Translations under genes and position numbers: made by a program | NCBI RefSeq assembly: GCF_002338065.1 | Contig: NZ_DDHJ01000017.1 | Coordinates: forward strand, 136,944 to 200,943 | Length of the DNA: 64,000 nucleotides | Reading direction: 5' to 3' | Source: Pseudomonas sp. UBA1879 | GTDB lineage: Bacteria > Pseudomonadota > Gammaproteobacteria > Pseudomonadales > Pseudomonadaceae | The notes under the pieces: generated by a model | Databases searched by the model: none | What the model saw: only the letters and a program-made list of their open reading frames with translations | Told to the model about the DNA's origin: nothing | In this document: one piece after another, positions 15,926 to 23,221 of the stretch | How the letters are laid out: every line of letters begins with the position of its first letter | Numbering within the stretch: position 1 is the first letter of the stretch

Positions 15926-15949
15926 AATCGATCATGCTAATGATCGATT
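15926..15949. promoter_or_regulatory. Perfect palindrome AATCGATCAT-GCTA-ATGATCGATT
   Basis: Ten-base arms are perfectly complementary around a four-base spacer, in the 171 bases between the XRE-cupin gene and the sugar-acid operon. The half-site AATCGATCA recurs in the second palindrome 62 bases downstream, so both are probably bound by one regulator. The DeoR protein at 19410 is the best candidate. A weak role as the XRE-cupin terminator cannot be excluded. Confidence 0.6.
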
Positions 15950-15980
15950 TGCGCATTTCGTGGCGTTGGAATAAGCTCTT

Positions 15981-16018
15981 TTGAGCAAATCGATCAGGCA
16001 TATGATCATTTCGCTCAA
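15981..16018. promoter_or_regulatory. Second related palindrome at the sugar-acid operon promoter
   Basis: Sixteen-base arms TTGAGCAAATCGATCA and TGATCATTTCGCTCAA match at 13 of 16 positions around GGCATA. A good -10 (TATAAA, 16043-16048) follows, so the site would sit at about -56 or overlap the -35 region. Confidence 0.6.
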
Positions 16019-16065
16019 CTCAAACGCATTCATCGCACGCACTATAAAAACAAAGAGTACCCGCC

Positions 16066-17070
16066 ATGGCCCAGATTCCTATCAAGCGCAGTATTGAACG
16101 TGTACCCGGCGGCATGATGATCGTGCCGCTGTTGATTGGCTCACTCGTTGCGACCTTCCTCCCTGACATGCCGAAATTCTTCGGCTCGTTCACCAATGCA
16201 CTGTTTACCGGTTCACTGCCGATTCTCGCGGTGTTCTACGTGTGCATGGGCGCCAGCATCGACATCAAAGCCACGCCTTACCTGCTGAAAAAAGGCGGGG
16301 TGCTGTTCGGCACCAAAGTTGGCACCGCGATTGTGATCGGCGTGATCATGGGCCACTTCCTTGGCGAGCAGCCGATCACCTCAGGCATCTTCGCCGGACT
16401 TTCGACTCTGGCGGTCGTGGCCGCGATGAACGACACCAACGGCGGCCTGTACATGGCGTTGATGGGCCAGTACGGGCGTTCCGAAGACGTGGGCGCGTAC
16501 TCGGTGATGTCGCTGGAATCCGGCCCGTTCTTGACCATGGTCACATTGGGCGTTGCCGGGTTGGCCGCGTTCCCCTGGCCAACCCTGGTCGGCGCGATTC
16601 TGCCGTTGCTCCTGGGCATGCTGTTGGGAAATCTTGACCGCGAGATGCGCGACTTTCTGGCCAAGGCCGTGCCGGTGATGATCCCGTTCTTTGCGTTGGC
16701 ATTGGGCGCAAGTCTGGACCTGCATAAGGTCTGGCAAGCCGGGCTGCTCGGTATCGGCCTCGGCTTGGCCGTGGTGGTGCTGACCGGTATCCCGCTGTAT
16801 TTCGCTGATCGCGTGTCTGGCGGTACGGGGGTGGCAGGCGTCGCAGCCGCGAACACGGCCGGTAACGCGGCGGCGGTGCCCGCACTCGTGGCCGCCGCTA
16901 ACCCGGTTTACACCGAGGCCGCCAATTCCGCGACCTTGCTGGTGGCTGCCTGTGTGGTGGTGACGGCTGTCCTGTCGCCGATTCTCACGGCCTCCGTCGC
17001 CAAACGCTACAAAGAGCGTCACCCGGCAAAAACCGCGGACGTGAATACGGAGCGGGAGGTCGTTCGATGA
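16066..17070 (+). CDS. KdgT-family permease (2-keto-3-deoxygluconate permease-like)
   Basis: A 334-residue inner-membrane protein with about ten hydrophobic helices. It starts MAQIPIKRSIERVPGGMMIV and carries KdgT-family segments such as GASIDIKATPYLLKKGG and AAMNDTNGGLYMALMGQYG. KdgT proteins are proton symporters for ketodeoxy sugar acids. Here it is first in an operon with a DUF1537 kinase and PdxA2, so the likely cargo is a four-carbon sugar acid such as D-threonate. It overlaps the kinase start by four bases (ATGA). Confidence 0.88.
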   Translation: MAQIPIKRSIERVPGGMMIVPLLIGSLVATFLPDMPKFFGSFTNALFTGSLPILAVFYVCMGASIDIKATPYLLKKGGVLFGTKVGTAIVIGVIMGHFLGEQPITSGIFAGLSTLAVVAAMNDTNGGLYMALMGQYGRSEDVGAYSVMSLESGPFLTMVTLGVAGLAAFPWPTLVGAILPLLLGMLLGNLDREMRDFLAKAVPVMIPFFALALGASLDLHKVWQAGLLGIGLGLAVVVLTGIPLYFADRVSGGTGVAGVAAANTAGNAAAVPALVAAANPVYTEAANSATLLVAACVVVTAVLSPILTASVAKRYKERHPAKTADVNTEREVVR

Positions 17071-18362
17071 CACTGCTGATCATTGCCGATGATCTGTCGG
17101 GCGCGGCAGATTGCGCGATCGCCTTTGCCGGCGCAGGACTGAGCACGGTGGTGACCCTTGACGCCGCCCACGACACGGGTGCGGCCAGTGTGGTCGCCAT
17201 CGACACCGACACCCGTCGCTTGTCGGTGGCGCAGGCAGGCGAGCGCACGCTGACCGCTTGGCAGACCCTGCGCAAACCGGGGCAACGTCTGTACAAAAAA
17301 ATCGACTCGACCCTGCGCGGCAACTGGGCCGCTGAGGTGGCCGCCTTGCAGCCGCACGTCGGGCTGGCCATCATCGCCCCGGCCTTTCCCGCCACAGGTC
17401 GCACGACCTTGAGCGGCCGAGTGATGGTCAACGGGCAGCCGCTGGAAACCACTGACACTTGGAAACTCGAGCACGCTGATCGCTCGGCAGACATCGCGTC
17501 GATGTTGGGCGATGCCGGCCTGCGTGTCGCCAAGCTCTCGTTGGAGGCGCTGCGGGGGAGTTCTGCCGCACTGCTGCAGCACATCACCGAAGTCGCCCAC
17601 AGCGAAGCCGATGCGCTGATTGTGGATGCCGAGACCACTGAAGACCTGCGTACCCTTGCGGTCGCCACGACGACCATCAACGCGCCGCTGTTCTGGGTGG
17701 GCTCGGGTGGACTGGCGCGCGAGCTCGCTGCGCTGCCGTATCTGCTATCCACGCCCGCACAAACGCCCGTCGCTCCACGTGAAAAATATGCGCCGACATT
17801 GGTGTTGGTCGGCAGCCTGTCGAGCGTTTCCGAACGCCAATGCGCCTTGCTGAAAGAACGCGCGGACATTGGCGAATTGGTAGTGCCGCCAGCGGTGCTG
17901 CGGCAGGGCCCAGCGCATGGGGATTGGGCCGGCTGGGAACTGCGGATTCGTGCGTACCTGCGCGGTGGCGACGATCTGCTGCTGCGCATAGGCCGCGACG
18001 ACGCGTTCAATCCTGCCGAGGGCGCTCAACTCTCGACTCAACTGGCCGCGATGGTGCGCCCGCATTTTGCTCACGTCGGCGGTCTGGTGGCCACTGGCGG
18101 CGAGACCGCGCGCGCCATGCTCGGCGCAGCGGGCATCGGCAGCCTGCAGTTGCTGTGCGAGATCGAAGCCGGCGTCGCATTCGGGCTGCCCATTTCAACT
18201 CAAGACGGTCATCGCCCCGGCGTCGTGACCAAGGCTGGCGCGTTCGGCACCGACCACGCGCTTTACGCCGCCTGGCTGCACATGAATAACGCTGTAGAAC
18301 CTGCGCGATACAGCGCAGACCCTGTCCCGACTTCTGCGTCACAAGGTAAATATCATGAGTAA
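17067..18362 (+). CDS. dtnK: Four-carbon acid sugar kinase, DUF1537 family (DtnK-like)
   Basis: A 431-residue DUF1537 protein. The N-terminal domain has LLIIADDLSGAADCAIAFA and the lysine/substrate segment YKKIDSTLRGNW; the C-terminal nucleotide-binding domain has VLVGSLSSVSERQ and GLVATGGETARAML. Members phosphorylate the 4-OH of D-threonate, D-erythronate or 3-oxo-tetronate. Pairing with a PdxA2 homologue matches the described D-threonate route, in which DtnK makes D-threonate 4-phosphate and PdxA2 converts it to dihydroxyacetone phosphate. It overlaps both neighbours. Confidence 0.88.
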   Translation: MTLLIIADDLSGAADCAIAFAGAGLSTVVTLDAAHDTGAASVVAIDTDTRRLSVAQAGERTLTAWQTLRKPGQRLYKKIDSTLRGNWAAEVAALQPHVGLAIIAPAFPATGRTTLSGRVMVNGQPLETTDTWKLEHADRSADIASMLGDAGLRVAKLSLEALRGSSAALLQHITEVAHSEADALIVDAETTEDLRTLAVATTTINAPLFWVGSGGLARELAALPYLLSTPAQTPVAPREKYAPTLVLVGSLSSVSERQCALLKERADIGELVVPPAVLRQGPAHGDWAGWELRIRAYLRGGDDLLLRIGRDDAFNPAEGAQLSTQLAAMVRPHFAHVGGLVATGGETARAMLGAAGIGSLQLLCEIEAGVAFGLPISTQDGHRPGVVTKAGAFGTDHALYAAWLHMNNAVEPARYSADPVPTSASQGKYHE

Positions 18363-19356
18363 CTATCTGCCCGTCATCGGCATCACCATGGGCGACGCGA
18401 CGGGCGTTGGCCCGGAAATCGTCGTCAAGAGCCTCGTTCATGACGTGGTCTATCAACAATGCCGGCCCTTGGTCATCGGCGATGCCGGGCGCCTGGAGCT
18501 GGCAAACACAATCGTCAACGGCAACGCGAAGGTCCGTCGGATCAAGGAAGCTTCCGAAGCTCAATACGAGCCGGGGGTTATCGATTGCATCGACTTGAAC
18601 CTGATCCCAACTGACCTGCCGTTTGGCCAACTGTCGCCGATTGCCGGGGATGCCGCGTTTCAGTACATCGCCCGTGCCGTGCAACTGGCCGAGGCCGGTC
18701 AGATCGACGCCATCTGCACTGCGCCGCTCAATAAAGAAGCGCTGCACGCGGGGGGCCACAAATACCCCGGTCATACCGAAATGCTCGCGCACCTGACCCA
18801 TGTCGATGAAGTTTCGATGATGCTCGTCGCGCCGCACTTGCGCGTCATTCACGTGACCACTCACATCGGCATCATCGATGCGATTCGCAAAATCGAGCCG
18901 GGACTGGTCCAGCGCACTATCGAGCGCGGCAACGCCACCTTGATCAAAGCGGGCATCGCCAGACCGCGTATTGGCGTGTGCGGCATCAACCCTCACGCGG
19001 GCGAGAACGGCCTGTTCGGCTATGGCGAAGAGGAAGAAAAAATCATCCCGGCCGTTAAAGTCCTGCAAGCGCAAGGGCTGGACGTGACGGGGCCGTTGCC
19101 GGCAGACACGCTGTTCTTCCGCGCCGGTCGTGGCGATTTCGATCTGGTGGTGGCGATGTATCACGACCAGGGTCATGGCCCGGTGAAAGTGTTGGGCCTC
19201 GAAGCGGGGGTCAACGTGACAGTGGGTCTGGAAGTCATTCGCACGTCCGTGGACCATGGCACCGCGTTCGATATCGCAGGCAAGGGCATTGCCGATGAGC
19301 GCAGCCTGCTTGAGGCGCTGCGTCAGGGCGCTGAACTCGCTACGCGTCGGGGATGA
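18355..19356 (+). CDS. pdxA2: PdxA2, sugar-acid 4-phosphate dehydrogenase
   Basis: A 333-residue PdxA-family dehydrogenase. The metal-binding histidines are seen in KYPGHTEMLAHLT, IHVTTHIGIID and MYHDQGHGPVKVLG. It differs from the true pyridoxine enzyme at 42953-43942 in several active-site segments (DQGHGPVK instead of DQGLPVLK), and its place in an operon with a DUF1537 kinase marks it as PdxA2, acting on D-threonate 4-phosphate rather than 4-phosphohydroxythreonine. The start overlaps dtnK by 8 bases. Confidence 0.88.
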   Translation: MSNYLPVIGITMGDATGVGPEIVVKSLVHDVVYQQCRPLVIGDAGRLELANTIVNGNAKVRRIKEASEAQYEPGVIDCIDLNLIPTDLPFGQLSPIAGDAAFQYIARAVQLAEAGQIDAICTAPLNKEALHAGGHKYPGHTEMLAHLTHVDEVSMMLVAPHLRVIHVTTHIGIIDAIRKIEPGLVQRTIERGNATLIKAGIARPRIGVCGINPHAGENGLFGYGEEEEKIIPAVKVLQAQGLDVTGPLPADTLFFRAGRGDFDLVVAMYHDQGHGPVKVLGLEAGVNVTVGLEVIRTSVDHGTAFDIAGKGIADERSLLEALRQGAELATRRG

Positions 19357-19409
19357 GCCGTGGCGGCGCGCTCGTGTAAGATCACGGCCTTTGCGAAACG
19401 AGGCCGCCC

Positions 19410-20180
19410 ATGAAAGCCATTGACCGTCATCGCGCCATTCTCGAACTGGTGCGCGCCCGCGACACCAATGTTGAGCAACTGAGCGCGACGTTGGGGGTGT
19501 CCGAAGCCACCGTGCGGCGCGACCTGACCATGCTCGCCAAGCAACGGCATCTGGTGCGCACCCATGGCGGCGCTACCGCGCTGATTGGTGTGCATGAGCC
19601 GGAAGCTTCGCTGGACGAGCGCAAGTCAGCGCAGCGTGATCAGAAAGACGCCATCGCCAAAGTGGCCGCGACGCATGTTCAAGAGGGCGACACCGTACTG
19701 CTCGACGGCGGCACCACCTGCGCGGCCTTGGCCTTGCACCTGTGTTCGCGGCAGAACGTGCACGTCGTCACCAACAATTTGTTGGCCGTGATGACCCTCG
19801 CCAACGCGCCAGGCATTCGCTTGACCCTGATCGGCGGAGACCTTCGCGGGTCGAGCATGAGCACGCTTGGCCCGCTTGCGGAACTGACGCTCAGCCGTTT
19901 GAGCGTCGACAAGGCGTTTATGGGGGCTGACGGTGTGGTCGCGGAATTCGGTCTGTGCGAAGCCAGCGACCAGCAGGCCTACCTGAAGGAATGCATCATC
20001 AAACGCGCCGCGCAGGTGTTCGTTCTCGCGGATGCCGACAAACTGGGCCGCGCACGTCAGCAACATTGGACCCCCATCGAGCGGGAATGGACGCTGATCA
20101 CGGCTGCCCAAGCCGATGACGCGCTGTTGGCGCCGTTCAGGGCCATGCAGCAGATTACGGTGGAAATCGCCGGTTCTTGA
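19410..20180 (+). CDS. DeoR/GlpR family transcriptional regulator
   Basis: A 256-residue DeoR-type repressor. The N-terminal helix-turn-helix reads VEQLSATLGVSEATVRRDLTMLA (about residues 19-41), and the C-terminal sugar-phosphate sensor has LLDGGTTCAALA and LIGGDLRGSSMSTLGP. It is the fourth gene of the sugar-acid operon, 53 bases after pdxA2, and probably senses a pathway phosphate ester. It is the natural candidate to bind the palindromes at 15926-16018. Confidence 0.9.
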   Translation: MKAIDRHRAILELVRARDTNVEQLSATLGVSEATVRRDLTMLAKQRHLVRTHGGATALIGVHEPEASLDERKSAQRDQKDAIAKVAATHVQEGDTVLLDGGTTCAALALHLCSRQNVHVVTNNLLAVMTLANAPGIRLTLIGGDLRGSSMSTLGPLAELTLSRLSVDKAFMGADGVVAEFGLCEASDQQAYLKECIIKRAAQVFVLADADKLGRARQQHWTPIEREWTLITAAQADDALLAPFRAMQQITVEIAGS

Positions 20181-20347
20181 CCGGGGGTAACGCTGTGAGA
20201 GCGCATCCACTCGCGATGCCGTTGTTCATCGATCCGAGATGCACCGTTTGCTTCGATGCCTTTCGCGACTGCGTTCGCGTCCACGGTTCTAGATTTGCCT
20301 AAGGCACGAGCCTATTGGCTATAGGACTTTTCCCTGTTGCCACCTTT

Positions 20348-20365
20348 CTGTCATTCAGCTGTCAC
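20348..20365 (+). promoter_or_regulatory. PHO box before ppk2
   Basis: CTGTCAT, four bases, CTGTCAC matches the PhoB-binding consensus (CTGTCAT-N4-CTGTCAT) at 13 of 14 positions. A -10-like TCTAAA (20376-20381) follows 10 bases later, which is the normal geometry of PhoB-activated promoters that lack a -35. The 167 bases before it hold only degenerate REP-like sequence. Confidence 0.85.
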
Positions 20366-20421
20366 TCCCGGCATGTCTAAATTTGCTCCCTGACCCTCAA
20401 ATCCACGCCGGGAGCTCTGTC

Positions 20422-21333
20422 ATGAGTCTGGATTTATCCGAAACCGCCCGCTACATGCACGCCGATATCCTCGACAGCTTTGACGAAGAGCTAGAGATGG
20501 AATACGACGATGCGCGCCTGGATGGCCTGCTGTCAGATTTGGGCGAGGAAGTCCCGACAGGCATCGACCGACGCGTGTATTTCCGCGAACTCCTGCGTCT
20601 GCAAGGTGAGTTGGTGAAACTTCAGGATTGGGTCGTCAGCCAAAAGCTCAAAGTCGTCGTGCTGTTTGAGGGACGCGACGCGGCAGGGAAGGGCGGCGCG
20701 ATCAAACGCATCACTCAGCGCCTCAACCCTCGAGTCTGCCGCGTGGCTGCGTTGACAGCACCCAGCGAGCGCGAGCGCACGCAGTGGTATTTCCAGCGCT
20801 ACGTTTCGCACCTTCCCGCCGCAGGCGAAATGGTCCTGTTTGACCGCAGCTGGTACAACCGCGCCGGCGTCGAGCGGGTCATGGGCTTCTGCAACAACGA
20901 TGAATACGAGGAGTTTTTCCGTACCGTCCCAGAGTTTGAAAAGATGCTGGTACGCTCGGGCATCATCCTCATCAAGTATTGGTTCTCCATCACTGACGAC
21001 GAGCAATACCGCCGCTTTCTGATGCGCATCCACGACCCTCTGAAGCAGTGGAAACTGTCGCCGATGGACCTGGAATCCCGTCGTCGTTGGGAAGACTACA
21101 CCCGCGCCAAAGAAGAAATGCTGACCCGCTCCCACACCGACGTGGCGCCTTGGTGGATCGTCGAAGCCGATGACAAAAAGCGCGCACGATTGAACTGCAT
21201 CCACCACCTGCTGCAACAAATCCCGCGTGGCGAGGTGGAATCGCCACACGTGGTGCTGCCAGAGCGTGAGTACAACGCCAACTACCTGCGTGCGCCGGTG
21301 CCTCGGGAAATGGTGGTGCCTTCGGTGTATTGA
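20422..21333 (+). CDS. ppk2: Polyphosphate kinase 2
   Basis: A 303-residue single-domain PPK2 enzyme. Walker A (FEGRDAAGKGGAIKR), the lid region and Walker B (FDRSWYNRAGVERVMGF) are intact. Enzymes of this class transfer phosphate between polyphosphate and nucleoside diphosphates, mostly making GTP or ATP. I chose the ATG at 20422 (MSLDLSETAR), with GGGAG 8 bases upstream; a longer start at 20383 would fall in the promoter. A near-perfect PHO box precedes it, so phosphate starvation control is likely. The gene stands alone. Confidence 0.93.
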   Translation: MSLDLSETARYMHADILDSFDEELEMEYDDARLDGLLSDLGEEVPTGIDRRVYFRELLRLQGELVKLQDWVVSQKLKVVVLFEGRDAAGKGGAIKRITQRLNPRVCRVAALTAPSERERTQWYFQRYVSHLPAAGEMVLFDRSWYNRAGVERVMGFCNNDEYEEFFRTVPEFEKMLVRSGIILIKYWFSITDDEQYRRFLMRIHDPLKQWKLSPMDLESRRRWEDYTRAKEEMLTRSHTDVAPWWIVEADDKKRARLNCIHHLLQQIPRGEVESPHVVLPEREYNANYLRAPVPREMVVPSVY

Positions 21334-21366
21334 GCGACTGACGAATCGATCAGGCAGCGAAGGGGC

Positions 21367-22410
21367 TCAGATTTTCCACTTCTTCGCCGTCTGCGCCAGC
21401 CGTTGCTGCAAGGCTTCAATGTTCAGCGCCAGTTGCCGGGTCATCAGCTGATACCCCAATACTTCGGCTGACACCGCTGGCGCCTCCGGGCCGACCGCCA
21501 ACGACTCGCTCGGCCGCGCCAGACGCTCAGTCGCGCCACTTTGCAACGCTCTCGCCATTCCGATCAGCATGCGCCGAATCCGACGCTGCTCGGCGTTCAT
21601 ATCCGCATTGCCAAGGTCCGCCGGACGCAGGTTGGAAAGGATCTCCAATGTGCTCAGGCACATGCGGAAATGACCCTGAATCGCATCCAGTTCCACCAGC
21701 GAAATCTTCACCTCTTTCGACACCGAGGGCATCAGCGAGCGAAGTTGCAGCATCGTTGCGTTGAGCTTGGCCGTCAGCTTCAAGTGCTCATCCGCCGCCA
21801 TCGACTGCCCACTGCTGATGCGCTCATACACCTTCGCGCAATCCCGCAAACCGCTGGCCAGGTTGTAGCGCCACGAATACACCGCATACAGCGGCAACGC
21901 GAAAGAAAAGGCCAGTGCCAGGACAATCCCGATCAGAATATCCACCGTGCGCCACAGCCCGTCGGTGATCGGATTGTCACCGTGCCCTGCGACGATAAAC
22001 AGCGTGATTGCTGACAACAGCGCCGTGTACCCACCTTTGCCGATCGCGTGATACGCGAAAAATCCGCAGATCAACGACATGATCACGTACGTCAGCAACG
22101 GCATGCCCAGATAACTTTCCTGCGCCACCACCGCCAACCCCAACGCCGCCCCGATCAACGTCCCATAGGCCCGCTCCACCGACTTCTTGCCGATATTCCC
22201 GTGATGCTGCAAGCCACCGATCACGATCAACATCGTCACCGACGCCCACTCGCCGTGAGGCAGATGAATGCCGGTTGTCAGCAGAATGGAAACCAGCAAA
22301 CCGACAACGATCCGCCCCGCGTGGATATAGCGCGCGTGACGATAACGGCGATAGGGATCCAGGAGTGGGCGCAAGAGGCGGCGGATGAAGAGGGGCATAG
22401 TGATGTTCAT
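21367..22410 (-). CDS. FUSC family inner-membrane protein
   Basis: A 347-residue membrane protein. About six hydrophobic helices occupy residues 30-175, including a FUSC-type block GEWASVTMLIVIGGLQHHGNIGKKSVERAYGT, followed by a soluble helical C-terminal half. FUSC proteins resemble the AaeB aromatic-acid efflux and fusaric-acid resistance permeases. This one is shorter than full-length two-repeat members, with one membrane unit. It converges on ppk2 with 33 bases between the stops. Substrate unknown. Confidence 0.85.
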   Translation of the reverse strand: MNITMPLFIRRLLRPLLDPYRRYRHARYIHAGRIVVGLLVSILLTTGIHLPHGEWASVTMLIVIGGLQHHGNIGKKSVERAYGTLIGAALGLAVVAQESYLGMPLLTYVIMSLICGFFAYHAIGKGGYTALLSAITLFIVAGHGDNPITDGLWRTVDILIGIVLALAFSFALPLYAVYSWRYNLASGLRDCAKVYERISSGQSMAADEHLKLTAKLNATMLQLRSLMPSVSKEVKISLVELDAIQGHFRMCLSTLEILSNLRPADLGNADMNAEQRRIRRMLIGMARALQSGATERLARPSESLAVGPEAPAVSAEVLGYQLMTRQLALNIEALQQRLAQTAKKWKI

Positions 22411-22443
22411 GGACTAAAGACCCTCCCGGCCGCCAATTGATCC

Positions 22444-23019
22444 TTAAGTCAGGCCGGAAATGCGCGTGAGAAACGCTGCGAGGTAAGTGCTCGTCAGGCC
22501 AATCAAAACGATTCCTGCAGGGCGCTCCCACCAGTTCTTGACCTCTCCGGGTGGCATTTGCAGAGAGAGTACCGTAACGCTTGCGGGCTGGTTGATGACG
22601 GTAGCTGCCTGATCCTGCGGGAGCATCGAGCGTAACCAGATCTCGTCTCTCGCCTTTTTCTTGATCGACTCGATGTCATTGAAAAGCTGAATGCCGCATC
22701 CTCGGATATAGGCTCCAGCGCCGATTACAGCCATGATGCCAGCAAGCATCAGCGTGTCTAATGTCAGTGGATTGTGAATGTCGAGGCGAGGCGTGGCTTC
22801 CCATAGAATCTCCAGAAAGCTCGTGGCTTGATAGACGCTCAGGCTGAGATTCTGGAGCTCGTCGCCTATACCGCTGAGGAACGAAGCTTTCATCTGCGTC
22901 CCGAGATCGTAAATAGAAAGTACCGCAACCATTAGCAGTTGAGTAAATCCAATCAGCATCACCGCCAAGCCCAGCCACTTCATCCGGCGTGACTTCTTCA
23001 CTGCTTCCCAAACTGTCAT
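22444..23019 (-). CDS. Hypothetical inner-membrane protein (possibly YniB-like)
   Basis: A 191-residue protein with three or four predicted hydrophobic segments: residues 14-36, 87-106 and 166-186, with a polar helical stretch (FNDIESIKKKARDEIWLRSM) between the last two. AAGGA precedes the ATG by 11 bases. Its stop lies 33 bases upstream of the FUSC gene on the same strand, so the two may be cotranscribed. The size and layout recall enterobacterial YniB, but I cannot support that by motif. Base use is somewhat AT-richer than its neighbours. Confidence 0.7.
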   Translation of the reverse strand: MTVWEAVKKSRRMKWLGLAVMLIGFTQLLMVAVLSIYDLGTQMKASFLSGIGDELQNLSLSVYQATSFLEILWEATPRLDIHNPLTLDTLMLAGIMAVIGAGAYIRGCGIQLFNDIESIKKKARDEIWLRSMLPQDQAATVINQPASVTVLSLQMPPGEVKNWWERPAGIVLIGLTSTYLAAFLTRISGLT

Positions 23020-23100
23020 TTCTTCATGTCCTTGTGCTCAAAATATTTAGTGTTTTCGCGTCCTGCGAGTGATCAGTTTGGTAACGACCTCGGCAATAGA

Positions 23101-23123
23101 AAAGCCGCGCAATGCGCGGCTTT
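23101..23123 (-). terminator. Terminator of the CAU tRNA gene
   Basis: AAAGCCGCGC-AAT-GCGCGGCTTT is a perfect ten-pair stem 5 bases beyond the tRNA 3' end. It reads out on the minus strand into TTTC. Confidence 0.8.
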
Positions 23124-23128
23124 GGATG

Positions 23129-23205
23129 TGGTGGGCCCACACGGACTCGAACCGTGGACCAAAGGATTATGAGTCCTCTGCTCTAACCAACTGAGCTATA
23201 GGCCC
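23129..23205 (-). tRNA. tRNA with CAU anticodon (tRNA-Ile2 or elongator tRNA-Met)
   Basis: A 77-base cloverleaf can be folded: acceptor GGGCCTA pairs with its 3' strand before an encoded CCA, the D-loop has AGCTCAGTTGGTTAGAGC, the anticodon loop is CTCATAA, and the T-arm contains GGTTCGAGTCC. The variable-loop segment TTGGTC is like the lysidine-modified Ile2 tRNA of enterobacteria, so I lean to tRNA-Ile(k2CAU). In P. aeruginosa the tRNA next to rmcA and rpoD has been listed as tRNA-Met. Confidence 0.93.
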
Positions 23206-23221
23206 TCAGTCAGGCGGCGGA

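Noticed and set aside
18007..19257. Open frame of 416 codons opposite dtnK and pdxA2
   Set aside because: It spans the overlap of two well-supported genes in antisense and has no known domain.
23129..23205. The tRNA gene as an integration site of a mobile island
   Set aside because: No integrase and no duplicated tRNA 3' end were seen nearby; both flanks look like ordinary core genes apart from slightly AT-rich sequence in 22444-23019.
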